A DNA stretch of 64,000 nucleotides from Chromatiaceae bacterium (GCA_013426805.1 JACDZG010000026.1:1-64000); one strand, 5' to 3'. Numbered from the stretch's first letter, positions 1 through 7,958 are shown. Numbers and translations: made by a program. Notes: generated by a model from the letters alone, not told the origin.

Positions 1-384
1 TGGGAACTGTTCGCCAGCGAGCTGGATCGAATCCGCTATGGGTTGGCGCACTATCGGCCACGCGACCCGGCGGCACACCTGCTACGTTTTCATCTGGCGA
101 ACATCCATCAACTGGAGCTGCCCGACATGGCTTATACGCTCGACGATTTCAAACTTGAAACCTATCGAATGCTCATCGACGATTTTCACGCGCTCAGCCT
201 GGAAGATCGCCAAGCGCTGCTGGAACGGATGGATGTTGCGGACCGTTTGCGTGGGTTGGACCCTGAGGAGCGTTTGCGTGGGTTGGACACTGAGGAAATC
301 TTGCGCAGGTTAGACCCTGAGGAGCGTTTACGCGGGTTGGACCCCGAACAGGTCAAAGCGTGGCTTAAGCGTACGGGGCATTAG
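1..384 (+). CDS. C-terminal part of an uncharacterised protein ending in nonapeptide repeats (partial)
   Basis: The frame is open from the first base of the window, so the start lies upstream. The visible 127 residues begin WELFASEL, pass through a helical segment (about residues 40-75) and end in four tandem nonapeptides of the form RLRGLDPEE followed by VKAWLKR. Tails of this kind are common on Rpn/PD-(D/E)XK transposase-like proteins of Chromatiaceae, but the nuclease domain itself would be outside the window, so the family is only an inference. No function can be assigned from this piece alone. Confidence 0.6.
   Translation, partial: WELFASELDRIRYGLAHYRPRDPAAHLLRFHLANIHQLELPDMAYTLDDFKLETYRMLIDDFHALSLEDRQALLERMDVADRLRGLDPEERLRGLDTEEILRRLDPEERLRGLDPEQVKAWLKRTGH
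244..351 (+). repeat. Four tandem 27-bp coding repeats
   Basis: Four consecutive in-frame 27-bp units encode RLRGLDPEE, RLRGLDTEE, ILRRLDPEE and RLRGLDPEQ. The period of nine residues and the leucine spacing fit an amphipathic helical tail. Such units expand and contract easily by slippage. Confidence 0.8.
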
Positions 385-425
385 GCGATTCCCAGGAACC
401 GACATTCCCGTTGCGGGGAGCTGTA

Positions 426-445
426 GGGGCGATTTCAATCGCCCC
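426..445. repeat. Short hairpin downstream of the first gene
   Basis: A 9-bp perfect stem (ggggcgatt / aatcgcccc) has a 2-base loop, 41 bases after the stop of the preceding gene. There is no T-run, so it is not a standard intrinsic terminator. It resembles the core hairpin of the dispersed element at 1650 and 22336. Confidence 0.5.
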
Positions 446-504
446 ACCACGCGGTCGATTCTTCCCCGGAAATACCTCAGGACCTTACCGCGCCAACGCC
501 AACC

Positions 505-825
505 TCAAGCCATGCGCACCAGCCAACCCAACTCAAACTCCACCGCCTGCATCTCCTCTGCCGTCAGGGTCATCCCCTCCGGCAGGCGCGTGGCCAACCG
601 CAGCACCAGCGCCGTATCCCCCGGCTGCATGGTGATCGCAATCCGCTGGGTCGGCACCGCGAGCCCCAGCAAACGGGTGAGAAACAGGGCCGCGCCCTCA
701 TGGCCGATCGCCGACACGAAGGTCCTACCCAGTCGCGCGGCGGCCTCCGCGGGCGCCAGTGGACCGCTGAAGCGGAAGTCGCCGTAGGCGGTCAGCACTG
801 GGGTGTTCAAGACATAGCAGGTCAT
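505..825 (-). CDS. crn2: CRISPR ring nuclease of the DUF1874/AcrIII-1 family (Crn2-like)
   Basis: 106 residues starting MTCYVLNTPV at 825; longer upstream starts are possible but would overlap the preceding gene, whose stop is 2 bp away. The sequence shows the hallmarks of DUF1874: N-terminal YVLNTPVLTAYGDF, the SAIGHEG motif with the catalytic-type His42, and R80-x-x-E83-G, spaced as in viral AcrIII-1. Members of this family cleave cyclic tetra-adenylate (cA4): viral copies are anti-CRISPRs, while bacterial copies inside type III loci (Crn2) switch the response off. Being the last gene of a run that starts at the cas genes and touching a membrane SAVED-like gene, it is probably the off-switch of that effector. 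Family assignment is from motifs only. Confidence 0.85.
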   Translation of the reverse strand: MTCYVLNTPVLTAYGDFRFSGPLAPAEAAARLGRTFVSAIGHEGAALFLTRLLGLAVPTQRIAITMQPGDTALVLRLATRLPEGMTLTAEEMQAVEFELGWLVRMA

Positions 826-827
826 AG

Positions 828-1358
828 TCAGAATCTCGGGTGACGCAGGGGGCCGAAATTCACATAATGACCCTGCTCGTTTTGGTACAGCAACACCCGG
901 CAGCCCGCGTTGGCGAACTCTGCTCCAACCACTGCGGCGGCAAACACCGGGCCGGCGTGAAAATAGTGAAGCACGTCGGCACCGCAACGCAGAATCTCGG
1001 CGGCCGCGGCCTGGATGTCTTGCACGAGCCCCGGCGCATCATCCGGCTCCAGCCAGTTGCTGCGGCTCACGACGAAAACATGCTCCTCCGGGATACCCTT
1101 GAGTTCCTCTGAACCCGCGCGGAAATGCTCAACGGCCGCGCGCACGTCCTTCTTGGGGAGAAGATCGACGATCAAGATCGCCGGCCGAACCCCCGCGTGA
1201 CAACTCACTTCACGTCGCCAACGCCGATGGCGGTAGCGTCTCCCGATCACCAGATCCCACCAGGTCCAGAAGATGGGAACCGAGACGATGAGGCTAAGCC
1301 AGACACTGATCGGGTTAAGGATGGTATCGGTTACCGATTTCAAGGCATCAAACATCAC
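828..1358 (-). CDS. Membrane-anchored SAVED-like protein, putative cyclic-oligoadenylate effector
   Basis: 176 residues. A strongly hydrophobic stretch at about residues 13-39 forms one long or re-entrant membrane segment, followed by a basic patch (RRYRHRRWRRE, 40-50) that would face the cytoplasm. Residues 57-176 form an alpha/beta domain whose last third (VLHYFHAGP at 129-137, then VGAEFANAG, RVLLYQNEQGHY at 154-165) resembles the sensor core of SAVED domains, which bind cyclic oligonucleotides in CBASS and type III CRISPR systems. It sits 2 bp upstream of the Crn2 gene, so the two are surely co-transcribed. Inference: a cA4-gated membrane effector. It could instead be another Rossmann-like sensor; the SAVED call needs a profile search. 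Confidence 0.6.
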   Translation of the reverse strand: MMFDALKSVTDTILNPISVWLSLIVSVPIFWTWWDLVIGRRYRHRRWRREVSCHAGVRPAILIVDLLPKKDVRAAVEHFRAGSEELKGIPEEHVFVVSRSNWLEPDDAPGLVQDIQAAAAEILRCGADVLHYFHAGPVFAAAVVGAEFANAGCRVLLYQNEQGHYVNFGPLRHPRF

Positions 1359-1462
1359 TCGCGGCCTCCGTCAGGGTGTCGAAATAAAACGAAAATGTGA
1401 TCGCGGTGATCCGGCCGGGCTGGCGCGCCCCGGCCATGATCGCCGCTCCGGCCGCAAGAAAA

Positions 1463-1535
1463 CTGGAGGTCGAGGCTTTAGCCGGTCGACCTTGCGTTTG
1501 AGCGGTCCTCGTCCGGCTAAAGCCTCGACCTCCAG
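1463..1535. repeat. Perfect 23-bp inverted repeat, 27-base spacer
   Basis: Arms at 1463-1485 and 1513-1535 are exact reverse complements (core aggctttagcc). The element resembles the one at 23671-23725 in arm length and in its aggctt-agcc core, so both probably belong to one miniature-element family. Confidence 0.85.
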
Positions 1536-1649
1536 TGCCCGACGCTCGGGCGCCGGCCGGATCGATGATCGAGGTCCGCGTCCCGATCCTGCTATTCGGT
1601 TTGCTCGGAATAGAAAACGGCCGGCGCTCATTGATATCCCGCTCCATGT

Positions 1650-1743
1650 TATAGCATTTGGACGTGATAACCGGACCTAGGGGCGGGTTTCAAGCCCGCC
1701 CCTACAACAAGGGTCTATCTGGATATCAGGTACGAAGGCTATA
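1650..1743. repeat. Miniature inverted-repeat element, copy A
   Basis: The ends (tatagc...gataaccgga and its imperfect complement ...tggatatcagg...ggctata) form terminal inverted repeats of about 27 bp around a central hairpin, ggggcgggtt / aagcccgcccc. A second copy with the same plan is at 22336-22430. The size, terminal repeats and lack of coding content fit a MITE-like element mobilised in trans. Confidence 0.75.
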
Positions 1744-1833
1744 AGTCACCCGTCATTCGGAGGGATGTCAGAGTCCGGTGCCGGGCATGACGACCCCCGG
1801 TGAGTGCGGACCTGCGAAATGAAACAGAGCGCA

Positions 1834-2247
1834 CTATTGGACGCTGGACCCTGCGGCCTGACCGCCGATCCGCAGGCGTAGCGCGACCCATTGCAGCAGG
1901 TCCGCGAGCATCACGCCGATCAGCGCGCGGTCGATCCCCGCGGGATCAACCAAGCCATAGCGGTATTCAACCGCGTAGGGGTTCAACTCATCAAGCCGAT
2001 CGGCGTGCGGCGGCGGCGCAAGGCCGGCGTCTTCAATGGCATCAAGCAATTCGGCGATATCATGCGTACGACGATGGACGGCCTTGGCGTCAGCCAGCAC
2101 GGCTTTCAGCGCCTTTTCGACAGCCTGTTGGGCATGAAACACCGCGACGGTCTCATGTATCTCGGGGTCATCGGCCAACTTGTGGAAGGCCAGCGCGTCC
2201 CGCCGTGCCAGTACATAGAGCCGTTCGCCAAGGGTAGGCTCAGCCAT
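1834..2247 (-). CDS. HEPN-domain toxin of an MNT/HEPN pair
   Basis: 137 residues, all helical in character, with the COG2250-type segments FHAQQAVEKALKAVL (37-51) and VHRRTHDIAELL (57-68). HEPN proteins of this kind are RNases paired with a minimal nucleotidyltransferase that silences them by adenylylation (type VII toxin-antitoxin). The start at 2247 overlaps the upstream nucleotidyltransferase stop by 8 bp, so translation is coupled. The exact R-x4-6-H spacing of active HEPN RNases is not obvious here, so activity is uncertain. It lies between two CRISPR ancillary membrane genes but is most simply an independent module. Confidence 0.75.
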   Translation of the reverse strand: MAEPTLGERLYVLARRDALAFHKLADDPEIHETVAVFHAQQAVEKALKAVLADAKAVHRRTHDIAELLDAIEDAGLAPPPHADRLDELNPYAVEYRYGLVDPAGIDRALIGVMLADLLQWVALRLRIGGQAAGSSVQ

Positions 2248-2551
2248 ACATCACCCGTCCCTCCCGCAGTGCCCAGAAGAGAGCGCTGCCCGGCTGTTGG
2301 CCCCAGCGCTCGACCTCCTCCTCTGAGTACACGACTATATCCACCGGCAGACGCAGCGGGCGAAGGGCGCGGCGCAAGCGCACCATTTCGCGGGCACGAT
2401 CCGCCACCAACGGCTCGATTACCAGAAAATCCAGATCGGACTCAGCATTCGCGTCGCCGCGCGCATAGGAACCGAAAAGCAGGATCCGCGCCGGTGCCGC
2501 TGCCTTGGCGAGGGTATGGACCGCGGCGTCGATCTGGGCGGAGGCAATCAT
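2240..2551 (-). CDS. Minimal nucleotidyltransferase (MNT) antitoxin
   Basis: 103 residues from the ATG at 2551 (MIASAQID); an ATG 39 bases further upstream is possible but adds a basic, non-conserved tail. It carries the nucleotidyltransferase-beta signature LLFGSYARGDANAESDLDFLV, split into GSYARG and the SDLD metal-binding pair, with a third carboxylate in LPVDIVVY. It overlaps the HEPN gene by 8 bp. Known partners in this family AMPylate the HEPN toxin near its active site. Confidence 0.8.
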   Translation of the reverse strand: MIASAQIDAAVHTLAKAAAPARILLFGSYARGDANAESDLDFLVIEPLVADRAREMVRLRRALRPLRLPVDIVVYSEEEVERWGQQPGSALFWALREGRVMYG

Positions 2552-2645
2552 AGCTTTACCACGCTTTGGGAGTTGACCTGGGGCCGTCAATGTAGGCCAG
2601 TTCGGTGTTCGGTGCGGACATTACTCTATCGCTGACTCATCTGGC

Positions 2646-2770
2646 TCAAGCCCATCTGACCTTGATGAAGTGGACCTTGCCGTCATGATCGCCGACGACT
2701 GCGGTGCGACCATGCTGGGTCAGCGTGAGCGCGGTCGGCGGGTCCTGTCGAAAGGCTAGCGAGAACCTCG
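2646..2770 (-). pseudogene. C-terminal remnant of a WD40-type beta-propeller protein
   Basis: A minus-strand frame ends at 2646 and reads ...ALTLTQHGRTAVVGDHDGK then VHFIKVRWA, which looks like the last blade of a WD40 protein. There is no start, and the rest of the gene is missing. Upstream the frame runs into the stop region of the two-TM gene. Probably debris from a NACHT/WD40-type gene. Confidence 0.4.
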
Positions 2771-2773
2771 GTA

Positions 2774-3388
2774 TCAGGTGGGCGTTTCGCGTACGGGTTC
2801 ACTGTCGAAAGGCGGCCGCCAGACCAGCACTTCATCACTCGCCAGGTCATCGATGGCCGCGGGCAGCTTGCGCAGGCGCAATGCGACCGTGAAATGCCGA
2901 TAGATGCGGCCGTCACGCTCCGCTTCGATGTGGCCGCCGGAGTATTCGACGCTGGGCGCACAAAAGTCGAGTGTCCGCTCACCGACCATCTGTGCCCCGA
3001 TCTGCTGCCCGAGTGCGCGCATTTCTCCCTCGCCGGACAGCCCCGCCCGCTCGCAACGCATGACCTCGCGCGCGTCGACCCCATCGCCATGTCGAAAGAC
3101 GACGGTCAAGCGGCAGGGCAATGAGGCGTGCCAATCCTGCCGAATCTCACCGAACCACAGCGCCATGGCGACGATCAGCACGGCCATCCCCACGAACGGG
3201 TCGATGTGATCGGTCCAGAACTTACCAGCGGTCGTCATTTCGATTCCGGTCGCCGACAAGACGACCAGAACCAATAGAAAGGTCAGCATAGCAACGAAAT
3301 AGACACCGCGGCTCTCACGCACAAAGCCGATCATCGATCGCAGTTGCACAACGCGCACCGTTATTCTCCTCTTATCAATTGACTGCAA
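2774..3388 (-). CDS. Two-TM protein with a soluble C-terminal domain, next to the type III-D operon
   Basis: 204 residues. Two hydrophobic segments (about 29-48 and 64-80) are followed by a cytoplasmic-type domain (90-204) containing GEMRALGQQIGAQM and ending VLVWRPPF. I recognise the look of small proteins found near type III loci but not a named family. The start is 30 bp after the stop of the large RAMP gene on the same strand, so it is likely the last gene of the cas operon. Two TMs plus a small sensor-like domain match the general plan of type III membrane effectors such as Csx23, but homology to Csx23 is not shown. Function unknown. Confidence 0.6.
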   Translation of the reverse strand: MQSIDKRRITVRVVQLRSMIGFVRESRGVYFVAMLTFLLVLVVLSATGIEMTTAGKFWTDHIDPFVGMAVLIVAMALWFGEIRQDWHASLPCRLTVVFRHGDGVDAREVMRCERAGLSGEGEMRALGQQIGAQMVGERTLDFCAPSVEYSGGHIEAERDGRIYRHFTVALRLRKLPAAIDDLASDEVLVWRPPFDSEPVRETPT

Positions 3389-3418
3389 TGATACGCTCAG
3401 CGAGCCTTGTTCCGTGAT

Positions 3419-5953
3419 TCATCGCGGCGGATTCTCGATCAGTGTCCAGAGTCCGCGGTCCGGTTCCGCTAGGGCGGGTAAGCTATGGTGTTCATGCCGA
3501 GTTCGGTCGGACGCCTCGTTCTTTACGAACCATTTGTAGCTTTCCCCCACGGGTCCATGCTGCGAGTCTGTGCGGGGGTAATGAGTAGGTAGGTTGCTGC
3601 CCCGCGATGCATTGCGGAACGCCTTGACAATGGTCAGGTTATCGAAACCAGCTTTGGTTTCACCCAGTGCGCCTATCATTTCGGACTTGTAGGCACCAAT
3701 GACTAACCCAGCCTGCTGCACATCATCAATTCGTCGCCCCGCTTGCTGAGTTTCTGAAAAAGCACGGTAGTCCGCGGCAAGGGCTGCACCATCGCGCAGG
3801 TTCAGGTTCGTGATGCGAAGGTTCACGGAGCCGAACCCCAGAGGTTTACCGCCGCCGACCCGCAAATAACCCGCGGCGAGTTCTTCAAGAAGCCAAAGCA
3901 GTGCTCCAAGTTCCACGTCGCTGAGATTCGTTACCTCCATATCGAAGGCGAATCGAGACCCCGGCTCGATCCAGGCGGTGATGGATCGGTTCTGGTCCGT
4001 TTGCTCTTGGCCATGGCTCAACCATTCGCGGTAGACCCGGCGTCCGTTAAGAAGTTCGGGAAGAGGCTGCGTCACGTCCTTGGCAGGCATCCAGTACTCG
4101 GCTCGCTCAGCTTGACTCTGGTGAGGATAGACCTTGCGCCCACGTAGTCCTCCGCCGGGCCCGTAGCCTTCTTTCTTCTCGCCACCAGGCGGCAGTGGAT
4201 TTCCGCGCTCATTGCTGGCCGCATAGAAGCGGGCCTGGGCGGGCTTGGGCTGACCGAGAATGGCGAGCGGGATGCCTTGGCCCTGTTCAAGCACCTTAAC
4301 GGCTTTTGCACCGTCGAGGCAGGTCACTGCACCGATACGCAGTTGCCCCTTGAAACTGCCGTTACCTTTCTGATTGACCCAGCCGAACACGCGGTCTGCG
4401 GGTGACAGTTGGCTCCGTTCGACCGCTGGCGATAAGGTGTCGCTCAATAGTGTGAGCGGCGACTTTGAAAATAGCATCCGCGTTATCGACACGGGGTAGA
4501 GTTGAACTAGCCGAACCGGAATCCCGCTCGGGTTTGTTTCGATGCTTGCATAACACAGAGTGTCAACCCTCAACTGTTCTTCCCCTATACCGTAGACATG
4601 GCGGGAAAAACCCGTCTTACCGGGTTCATGCCCTAAGTAGTCTGAGGGTTGGATCTGTTTGCGACGACGATCCTCCAGTTCGTCCCGATGAATCGCACGG
4701 TAATCGTCGATGAGACGTTGCCAATTTCGTGAGTGATTGTCTTCGATAGGAAGGCATCTAGCCTTTGGAGTTACAAGAAACACACGCTCCTCATGCTTAT
4801 TCATGATGTTGCGTCCCGAAATGAAGACAATGCCGTCACTCCAACCCGCAGGACACGCTAGTCCCGGAGTAGCCCGTTGAATTTCCTCCACAGATAAGAA
4901 GGAGAACTTCCCGGATCTGTGTGGGTTACGGGTGATTCGAACGTAGACGAGGTCTCCATGGGACGGCAGGGTATTGTCAGGGTAGCGGCGTGCCTGTTGT
5001 CGCTCGTGCTTATCCGTAGCCGACGCCATGTGCGAATTGTACTTCCTGTAGCGCGGAAGCCAGGCCGCGTACATCAGGCAGTCTTCTCCTTGGCCTTTTG
5101 GTCTTCCATCCAAGCCGAACTCCGACAGCCCCGGCAATAGACGTGCTGCAAGAGCACCATTGGCTGCTGCGACAACCTGGCAGGGTACGAGCTTGACGCC
5201 CTCGGATGCGGGCATTCTTAGGGCAAGCAGTTTATCATGGGCTTCTAGTATACCCATCCGGCTGTTGGTAATCGCTTCATAGGCCACCCGTAGTGGCCCC
5301 TTGATGGTCGTCGGCGGAAGCACCGGCACCCGATGCTCATCCAACCGCAAGCCGAAGACTTTATGACCGTTGGGCTGCTCCACGCCAAGGTCGGGCACGA
5401 GCAGCGGAGTCTTGGTCGTTAGTTCGATGCGGATGCGTCCGCTCCAGCAGCCGGGATGGAAGCGATGATGACCAGACGGCGCCGCGTCCCCCAATTCCGC
5501 ATGGTCGCGGTCACGCGGCAGTGCAGGAATGAAATTGTAAGGATTCTCAAACTTGCCGTCTGGACCGGTGTTCTGCGAGCCCGCTTGCCTATTTTGTCCG
5601 CCGCCCCAGTCATTATTTCGGTGCGGCTCGCGCTTATTTCCTCCCGCCCCTGGACGACCCTTACCACCATCGCCCGCCGTTGGCCTCACCGGTGGGGGTT
5701 GCTCGCCCCGATCCCAGGTTTTTCCCGCAGTCCACACTCGCTGAATCTGCCCTTTGTCGAATAAGAACTCCACCAACGTCCCCTCCAGACCCTTCGGGGA
5801 CTTTTTGAAGACTGCGGCAAGTTCGGTGCAAAGTTTGGTCGCGTTAAGCGGCATTGGTTGGCTTCCGCTCCTCGTCGGCACGTCGATGTAGGCCTGCGGA
5901 CCGGTCTTGACTTGACGAACTTTGATCTCGCCCTTCATGGGTTCATCGCTCAT
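3419..5953 (-). CDS. Large CRISPR-associated RAMP protein, TIGR03986-like
   Basis: 844 residues. Residues 1-85 form a small N-terminal domain, 85-140 are a low-complexity Gly/Arg/Asn linker, and the RAMP (Cas7-type) domain begins near NPYNFIPALPR. Cas7-like features follow: LTTKTPLLVPD, VPVLPPTTIKGPLR (helix-capping Lys-Gly), and the glycine-rich loop GYLRVGGGKPLGFGSV near the C terminus. The layout and length match the TIGR03986 RAMP family typical of subtype III-D. It overlaps csx19 by 4 bp (ATGA). It should form part of the crRNA-binding backbone and may carry an RNA-cleaving acidic loop, but the catalytic Asp cannot be assigned by eye. Confidence 0.8.
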   Translation of the reverse strand: MSDEPMKGEIKVRQVKTGPQAYIDVPTRSGSQPMPLNATKLCTELAAVFKKSPKGLEGTLVEFLFDKGQIQRVWTAGKTWDRGEQPPPVRPTAGDGGKGRPGAGGNKREPHRNNDWGGGQNRQAGSQNTGPDGKFENPYNFIPALPRDRDHAELGDAAPSGHHRFHPGCWSGRIRIELTTKTPLLVPDLGVEQPNGHKVFGLRLDEHRVPVLPPTTIKGPLRVAYEAITNSRMGILEAHDKLLALRMPASEGVKLVPCQVVAAANGALAARLLPGLSEFGLDGRPKGQGEDCLMYAAWLPRYRKYNSHMASATDKHERQQARRYPDNTLPSHGDLVYVRITRNPHRSGKFSFLSVEEIQRATPGLACPAGWSDGIVFISGRNIMNKHEERVFLVTPKARCLPIEDNHSRNWQRLIDDYRAIHRDELEDRRRKQIQPSDYLGHEPGKTGFSRHVYGIGEEQLRVDTLCYASIETNPSGIPVRLVQLYPVSITRMLFSKSPLTLLSDTLSPAVERSQLSPADRVFGWVNQKGNGSFKGQLRIGAVTCLDGAKAVKVLEQGQGIPLAILGQPKPAQARFYAASNERGNPLPPGGEKKEGYGPGGGLRGRKVYPHQSQAERAEYWMPAKDVTQPLPELLNGRRVYREWLSHGQEQTDQNRSITAWIEPGSRFAFDMEVTNLSDVELGALLWLLEELAAGYLRVGGGKPLGFGSVNLRITNLNLRDGAALAADYRAFSETQQAGRRIDDVQQAGLVIGAYKSEMIGALGETKAGFDNLTIVKAFRNASRGSNLPTHYPRTDSQHGPVGESYKWFVKNEASDRTRHEHHSLPALAEPDRGLWTLIENPPR

Positions 5954-6462
5954 TGGGTGCCTCCAGTCTGGGTGCGCGCCAACACGCGCAGGATGCGGTG
6001 TTCCACCACGATCATGTTGCCGTCCTCGCCCGCCATTCCCGAGGCGGAACCGATGTACTCCCGAATCGTATAGCCGGCAACGTCGTCGGGCACATCCGCA
6101 CCCGGAAAGCCTTTAGCGTAACTCAGAATTGTGCCATCGATCGTTTCCAGTGCCCGAGAGTCCACCGGTTCGAAGCCCTTGGGTGTGTAGGCTAGTTCGC
6201 TGATCCAGCCTGCTCGGCCCTGACCTGTCGCAGCAGGATCGCGCAGCCAGCGTAGCTCGCCCTCCTCGCAGAACAGGCGTGCCTCGTAGACTTGGTCGAG
6301 TTTGAGGGGGCCGGCATCCTGCCCGTCCCAGGTGGCTAACCGCCAGGCGCGTGGGCTTTGCAGCAGACCGAGCAAGGACCGACCGGCGAAGGCGTCGGTC
6401 AGGCAGTGCGCAAGGGTTAAGTTCGCCCGCTGAAAGCGATAAAGGATGGTTTCGTCGTTCAT
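5950..6462 (-). CDS. csx19: CRISPR-associated protein Csx19 (TIGR03984-like)
   Basis: 170 residues, no membrane segment. The pattern LTDAFAGRSLLGLLQSPRAW, EARLFCEEGELRWLRD and YTIREYIGSAS matches the small III-D-specific Csx19 proteins, which bind RAMP subunits of the complex. The start overlaps the stop of the double-RAMP gene by 4 bp and its own stop overlaps the next gene by 4 bp, so the block is translationally coupled. Assignment rests on recognisable motifs plus position. Confidence 0.7.
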   Translation of the reverse strand: MNDETILYRFQRANLTLAHCLTDAFAGRSLLGLLQSPRAWRLATWDGQDAGPLKLDQVYEARLFCEEGELRWLRDPAATGQGRAGWISELAYTPKGFEPVDSRALETIDGTILSYAKGFPGADVPDDVAGYTIREYIGSASGMAGEDGNMIVVEHRILRVLARTQTGGTQ

Positions 6463-7958
6463 TGATCCGTCTCCGGGTCACCAACGTCCAGCCATGTCGT
6501 CCAGGCGGTGTTGAGAGCGGTCATCAGGTCGCGGATCGAATCGACATCGATCTCGCCGCTGGTGACCTTCAAGTCAACCGCGTCCGTCGTCGCGCCCAAG
6601 GAGCAGAGTCCGTTCATTTTGATTGCGCTCACCTCCAAATCTCCATAGCCGCGGTTGACACCATAGCCAAGGGGAATCCGACCGGCGCAGAAGTCACGCA
6701 GGGTGAGCCACAGGAGCGCCAGTTCCGCATGGGGCTGACCCTCCGTGTCCACATGCAGCACCAGGGGTGCCCAGGTCACGCCCATGGGCTCCGCGGCACT
6801 GAACAGCCGTGAATCCGCAGCCCCTCCGGTCCAGCGGTCGACGGCCACGTGCATCGCGCGGGCCATCGGTCGCTGCTGACTTGGTGGTCCAAGCCAGTCG
6901 GTCTCGGACCGATCAAGCGTATCCCAACGCTCCTGCGGCAAGGCGAACTCGGCGTAGCAGGTCTCGAACCCCAGGCGGCCTTTGCCGCGTTCGGCTTGTT
7001 TGGTTTTTCCGCGCTTCGGGTCCTCGGGCCGGGCACGCCCAAAGAGGTCGCCTGCCAGCGGAATATTTACCTGATCGCCGTGCTGTTGCGGGATAGCGTC
7101 GATCCCACGGACGGTACGGACGATGCGCTCCGCATGAGAACGCCAGGCGCCCTTGATGCCGGCACCGGGGAGGGTCAAGGCGAATTGACCGTCTTCCTGC
7201 CGACTGACAAAGGGCAGACCGTCTACAACGACGCCGTCGCGGGCTGAGCGACTCATCAACGGACCTTTGGGCTGCCAGTGGATTTCGATACGCAGGCGTT
7301 GGCGTATTGGGGCCGTATACCGAGTGCGCTGGGCTTGCCAGGCGACACGTTGGTCTGCGGCATCCGCGCCCCCAAGCCAAGCAAAGATCCCCTCGGGGGT
7401 CGCCCAGTCGCGCTCGTTGCAGCGTGCCGCGGCGAGCTTAACCCTGCCGAAACCGCGAGTTCCAGCCGCACCGAGGACCAACTCTCCTGCCGTGAGGGCA
7501 TCGACCAGCCATGCGAGGAAGCCACGCTTCTCGTCCACATCCTGTCCCTCGACAACCTCCACGGTGAGCCGGAACGCGAAGGCTGTACCCTTGGGCAGCA
7601 CCTCGCGGTCGTATTTGATGCCGTCAGCGGCGGTTCCCCAGCGCCGGTCGATCCCGTTGCCGTGCCATAATTCCGGGTAGGCCTCACTCAGTACCGGGGC
7701 GTCGTCGACGATGACGTGGGAGGCATTGCCTTGGTCTTCGCCCATGGCGAAACCCCACACCGGGTCCTCGTCCAGCGCTCGACAGAAGGCTCGAATCGCG
7801 CCGCCAAGCGAGGTGCCAGGGAGGTAGTAACGTCCGAGCCCATCAATCGCCAAAGGCATATCCGTGATGCCGTCGTTCTCAGCGCCACCCACATGCAACG
7901 GGGTCAGACTGTTCAGGCAGCCAGCAATCGTTAGGGTATGGGTGATCTTACGCGCCAT
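6459..7958 (-). CDS. Double Cas7 (Csm3-like) RAMP protein
   Basis: 499 residues from the ATG at 7958 (MARKITHTLTI); an upstream ATG adds 13 residues and would deepen the overlap. Two RAMP domains are visible. The first (1-210) has LTPLHVGGAENDGI, YYLPGTSLGGAIRAF and the Gly-rich loop LVLGAAGTRGFGRV. The second (225-499) has PLMSRSARDGV, LPGAGIKGAWRSH and IPLGYGVNRGYGDLEV. Fused Cas7 repeats are typical of III-D and lie on the path to the type III-E single-protein effector. It overlaps the preceding gene by 11 bp. Confidence 0.8.
   Translation of the reverse strand: MARKITHTLTIAGCLNSLTPLHVGGAENDGITDMPLAIDGLGRYYLPGTSLGGAIRAFCRALDEDPVWGFAMGEDQGNASHVIVDDAPVLSEAYPELWHGNGIDRRWGTAADGIKYDREVLPKGTAFAFRLTVEVVEGQDVDEKRGFLAWLVDALTAGELVLGAAGTRGFGRVKLAAARCNERDWATPEGIFAWLGGADAADQRVAWQAQRTRYTAPIRQRLRIEIHWQPKGPLMSRSARDGVVVDGLPFVSRQEDGQFALTLPGAGIKGAWRSHAERIVRTVRGIDAIPQQHGDQVNIPLAGDLFGRARPEDPKRGKTKQAERGKGRLGFETCYAEFALPQERWDTLDRSETDWLGPPSQQRPMARAMHVAVDRWTGGAADSRLFSAAEPMGVTWAPLVLHVDTEGQPHAELALLWLTLRDFCAGRIPLGYGVNRGYGDLEVSAIKMNGLCSLGATTDAVDLKVTSGEIDVDSIRDLMTALNTAWTTWLDVGDPETDQ

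Larger units (their letters stand above)
1359..1833. other. Gene-free stretch filled with palindromic elements
   Basis: No credible gene. It holds a 23-bp-arm inverted repeat (1463-1535) and one copy of a roughly 94-bp terminal-inverted-repeat element (1650-1743), listed separately. The stretch separates the HEPN/MNT pair from the SAVED-like gene, both minus strand, so a promoter for the latter may lie here; I could not pick a convincing one. Confidence 0.7.

Noticed and set aside
505-825. Calling the DUF1874 gene an anti-CRISPR of viral origin
   Set aside because: The family includes viral AcrIII-1, but there is no phage gene nearby and the gene is in line with the type III locus, so a host ring nuclease is the simpler reading.
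1834-2247. HEPN protein as a Csm6-type CRISPR effector
   Set aside because: It lacks a CARF domain and is coupled to an MNT antitoxin, which explains it better.
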